5,843 bases of DNA from Xanthobacteraceae bacterium (GTDB lineage Bacteria > Pseudomonadota > Alphaproteobacteria > Rhizobiales > Xanthobacteraceae). Location: assembly GCA_025929595.1 (NCBI GenBank), contig JAICQA010000184.1, positions 1 through 5,843 on the forward strand, written 5' to 3'. The stretch's first letter is position 1. The number at the start of each line of letters is the position of its first letter. The position numbers were made by a program, and so were the translations under genes. Shown piece after piece: positions 4,443 through 5,843 of this stretch. Under the pieces are notes generated by a model. The model was not told the origin of the DNA. It saw only the letters and a list, made by a program, of their open reading frames with translations, and made no database searches.

Positions 4443-4949
4443 ATGGACGACCCTATCCGCGCCTTTGAAGTCGGATCGCGAGTGGCATTCTCCATCATCG
4501 CGATCGTGCTCGCGCTTTTCGCGCTCACCATGTCGGTCTACGGCATCGGCCAGACCTTCTACGCGCTCTTCTACTGGACGGATTTCGGCAGCACGCTCTT
4601 GCGCGGTGTCGGTTACATCGTGATCGCGATAGCCGTGTTTGAGGTCGCAAAATATCTGGTCGAGGAAGAAGTGGTGCGCGAGCGCGAGATGCGCTCGCCG
4701 GGCGAAGCGCGCCGCAGTCTCACCAAGTTTATCTCGACGATTTCAATCGCCGTCTACCTGGAAGCGCTGGTGACGGTATTTCGAGTGAGCCACGAGAACG
4801 TGGCCCTGCTCATTTATCCCGCGGCCCTGCTGCTCACGGCCATCGCCATGATTATCGGCCTCGGCGTTTTTCAACGCCTGAGCGCCGCCACCGAACAGCA
4901 GATCGGCGCCAAGGACGAACGCGTGCAGGGCACGAGGAAGCGGGGTTAG
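4443..4949 (+). CDS. Small four-helix inner-membrane protein, function unknown
   Basis: This 168-residue protein is mostly hydrophobic, with predicted helices at about residues 13-43, 52-73, 94-114 and 118-143. A charged loop between helices 2 and 3 (about 74-93, EEEVVREREMRSPGEARR) and a charged tail (about 145-168) should lie on the same side of the membrane, probably the cytoplasm. The second helix ends in FEVAKYLVEEE, and helix 3 carries ISIAVYLEALVTVFRV. The overall pattern (four short helices, E-x2-K-Y-L after helix 2, a pair of closely spaced helices at the end) recalls the PsiE-type phosphate-starvation membrane proteins, but I cannot confirm this. No catalytic motif is visible. It follows the carbonic anhydrase gene by 71 nt on the same strand. 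Its TAG overlaps the asd stop codon on the other strand. It appears intact. Confidence 0.8.
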   Translation: MDDPIRAFEVGSRVAFSIIAIVLALFALTMSVYGIGQTFYALFYWTDFGSTLLRGVGYIVIAIAVFEVAKYLVEEEVVREREMRSPGEARRSLTKFISTISIAVYLEALVTVFRVSHENVALLIYPAALLLTAIAMIIGLGVFQRLSAATEQQIGAKDERVQGTRKRG

Positions 4950-5843
4950 GCGGCCTTCTGCTTCGGTGTCAGCAGCTTGCGGTTGATCAGCGTCTCGGCG
5001 ATCTGCACGGCGTTGAGCGCGGCGCCCTTGCGCAGATTATCCGAGACGCACCAGAGCGCGAGGCCGTTCGGCACTGTCTTGTCCTCGCGGATGCGCGAAA
5101 CGTAGGTTGCGTCCTCGCCGACCGACTCATAGGGCGTGATGTAACCGCCGTTTTCCCGCTTATCGATCACAAGAACGCCCGGCGCCTCGCGCAGGATTTC
5201 GCGCGCCTGATCGGCCGAAATCGGCTTCTCGAATTCGAGATGCACCGCTTCGGAGTGACCGATGAACACCGGCACACGCACGCAGGTCGCGACCACATCG
5301 ATCTTCGGATCGAGGATCTTCTTGGTCTCGGCCGACATCTTCCACTCTTCCTTGGTGAAGCCGTCGTCCATGAACACGTCGATATGCGGAATGACGTTGA
5401 AAGCGATGCGCTTGGTGAACTTTTCCGTCTCCGGCGTCTGGGCGGAGAAAATCGCGCGCGTCTGCGCGAACAGCTCGTCCATAGCGTCCTTGCCCGCGCC
5501 GGACACCGATTGATACGTCGCGACCACGACGCGCTTGATCGTTGCCGCGTCATGCAGCGGCTTCAGCGCCACGACCATCTGCGCGGTCGAGCAGTTCGGA
5601 TTGGCGATGATGTTCTTCTTCTTGTAGCCGTCGACCGCGTCCGCATTCACTTCCGGCACGATCAGCGGCACGTCGGCGTCGTAACGCCAGGCAGACGAGT
5701 TATCGATCACCACCGCGCCTGCCGCGGCGATTTTCGGCGACCACTCCTTCGAGGCGGCGCCGCCGGCCGACATCAGGCAGATGTCGATGTCGGAGAAGTC
5801 GTAGTTGTCGATCGCCTTGACCTTCAGCGTCTTGTCGCCGAAC
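4946..5843 (-). CDS. asd: Aspartate-semialdehyde dehydrogenase, C-terminal 298 residues
   Basis: Asd reduces beta-aspartyl phosphate to aspartate semialdehyde with NADPH, the branch point to lysine/diaminopimelate, methionine and threonine. The window holds all but roughly the first 45 residues (with the NADP Rossmann motif), which run off the right edge; the frame is open to base 5842. Visible signatures include the LMSAGGAASKEWSP and VVIDNSSAWRYD segments, the active-site Cys in IANPNCSTAQM (Cys codon 5591-5593) and YQSVSGAGKDAMDEL. IAFNVIPHIDVF, CVRVPVFIGHSEAV with the catalytic His and an upstream Arg, and SDNLRKGAALNAVQIAE follow. An ATG at 5771-5773 is internal (Met of LMSAGG) and not the start. 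It is convergent with the membrane-protein gene, and the two stop codons overlap. No terminator is visible downstream. The reading frame is intact as far as seen. Confidence 0.96.
   Translation of the reverse strand, partial: FGDKTLKVKAIDNYDFSDIDICLMSAGGAASKEWSPKIAAAGAVVIDNSSAWRYDADVPLIVPEVNADAVDGYKKKNIIANPNCSTAQMVVALKPLHDAATIKRVVVATYQSVSGAGKDAMDELFAQTRAIFSAQTPETEKFTKRIAFNVIPHIDVFMDDGFTKEEWKMSAETKKILDPKIDVVATCVRVPVFIGHSEAVHLEFEKPISADQAREILREAPGVLVIDKRENGGYITPYESVGEDATYVSRIREDKTVPNGLALWCVSDNLRKGAALNAVQIAETLINRKLLTPKQKAA

Overview
The window is GC-rich, gene-dense DNA of alphaproteobacterial type, most likely Hyphomicrobiales (Bradyrhizobium/Rhodopseudomonas/Xanthobacteraceae-like). This rests on the sequence character of the SdhA, Asd and mesaconyl-CoA hydratase products, the sdhC-sdhD-sdhA gene order, and a palindromic intergenic repeat of a kind common in that order. 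I cannot name a genus. The content is mostly core metabolism; I see no mobile element, CRISPR array, tRNA, rRNA or toxin/defence cassette.

Layout. Positions 1-1222 (minus strand) hold sdhC, sdhD and the 5' part of sdhA, the membrane anchors and flavoprotein of succinate dehydrogenase (complex II). The sdhA frame carries an in-frame TAG at 52-54 where the family normally has Lys; the homologous reading frame continues beyond it to the window edge. Positions 1223-1518 form a divergent control region with three short perfect dyads. Positions 1519-2457 (plus strand) encode a secreted alpha/beta-hydrolase of the LpqC/PHB-depolymerase type. Positions 2458-2567 lie between convergent genes and hold a composite palindromic repeat. 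Positions 2568-3614 (minus strand) encode a two-hot-dog mesaconyl-CoA hydratase of the ethylmalonyl-CoA pathway. A compact divergent promoter region (3615-3735) separates it from a beta-class carbonic anhydrase (3736-4371, plus strand). The carbonic anhydrase is followed by a nested inverted repeat and a small four-helix membrane protein of unknown function (4443-4949). That gene's stop codon overlaps the stop of a convergent aspartate-semialdehyde dehydrogenase gene (asd), whose 5' end runs off the right edge.

How the genes fit together. Complex II oxidises succinate in the TCA cycle. Mesaconyl-CoA hydratase belongs to the glyoxylate-shunt-independent route that assimilates acetyl-CoA (from acetate, PHB or C1 units) and returns C4 units via malate and succinyl-CoA. 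That pathway contains carboxylation steps, so bicarbonate supply by carbonic anhydrase is relevant to it. The neighbouring esterase could release hydroxyalkanoates or other ester-linked carbon, but its substrate is not known. Asd serves Lys/Met/Thr and diaminopimelate synthesis and looks like an unrelated neighbour. Only sdhCDA and perhaps the carbonic anhydrase/membrane-protein pair look like operons. I did not find a convincing novel system. The items most worth a second look are the sdhA stop codon, the structured leader before the membrane protein, and the membrane protein itself.
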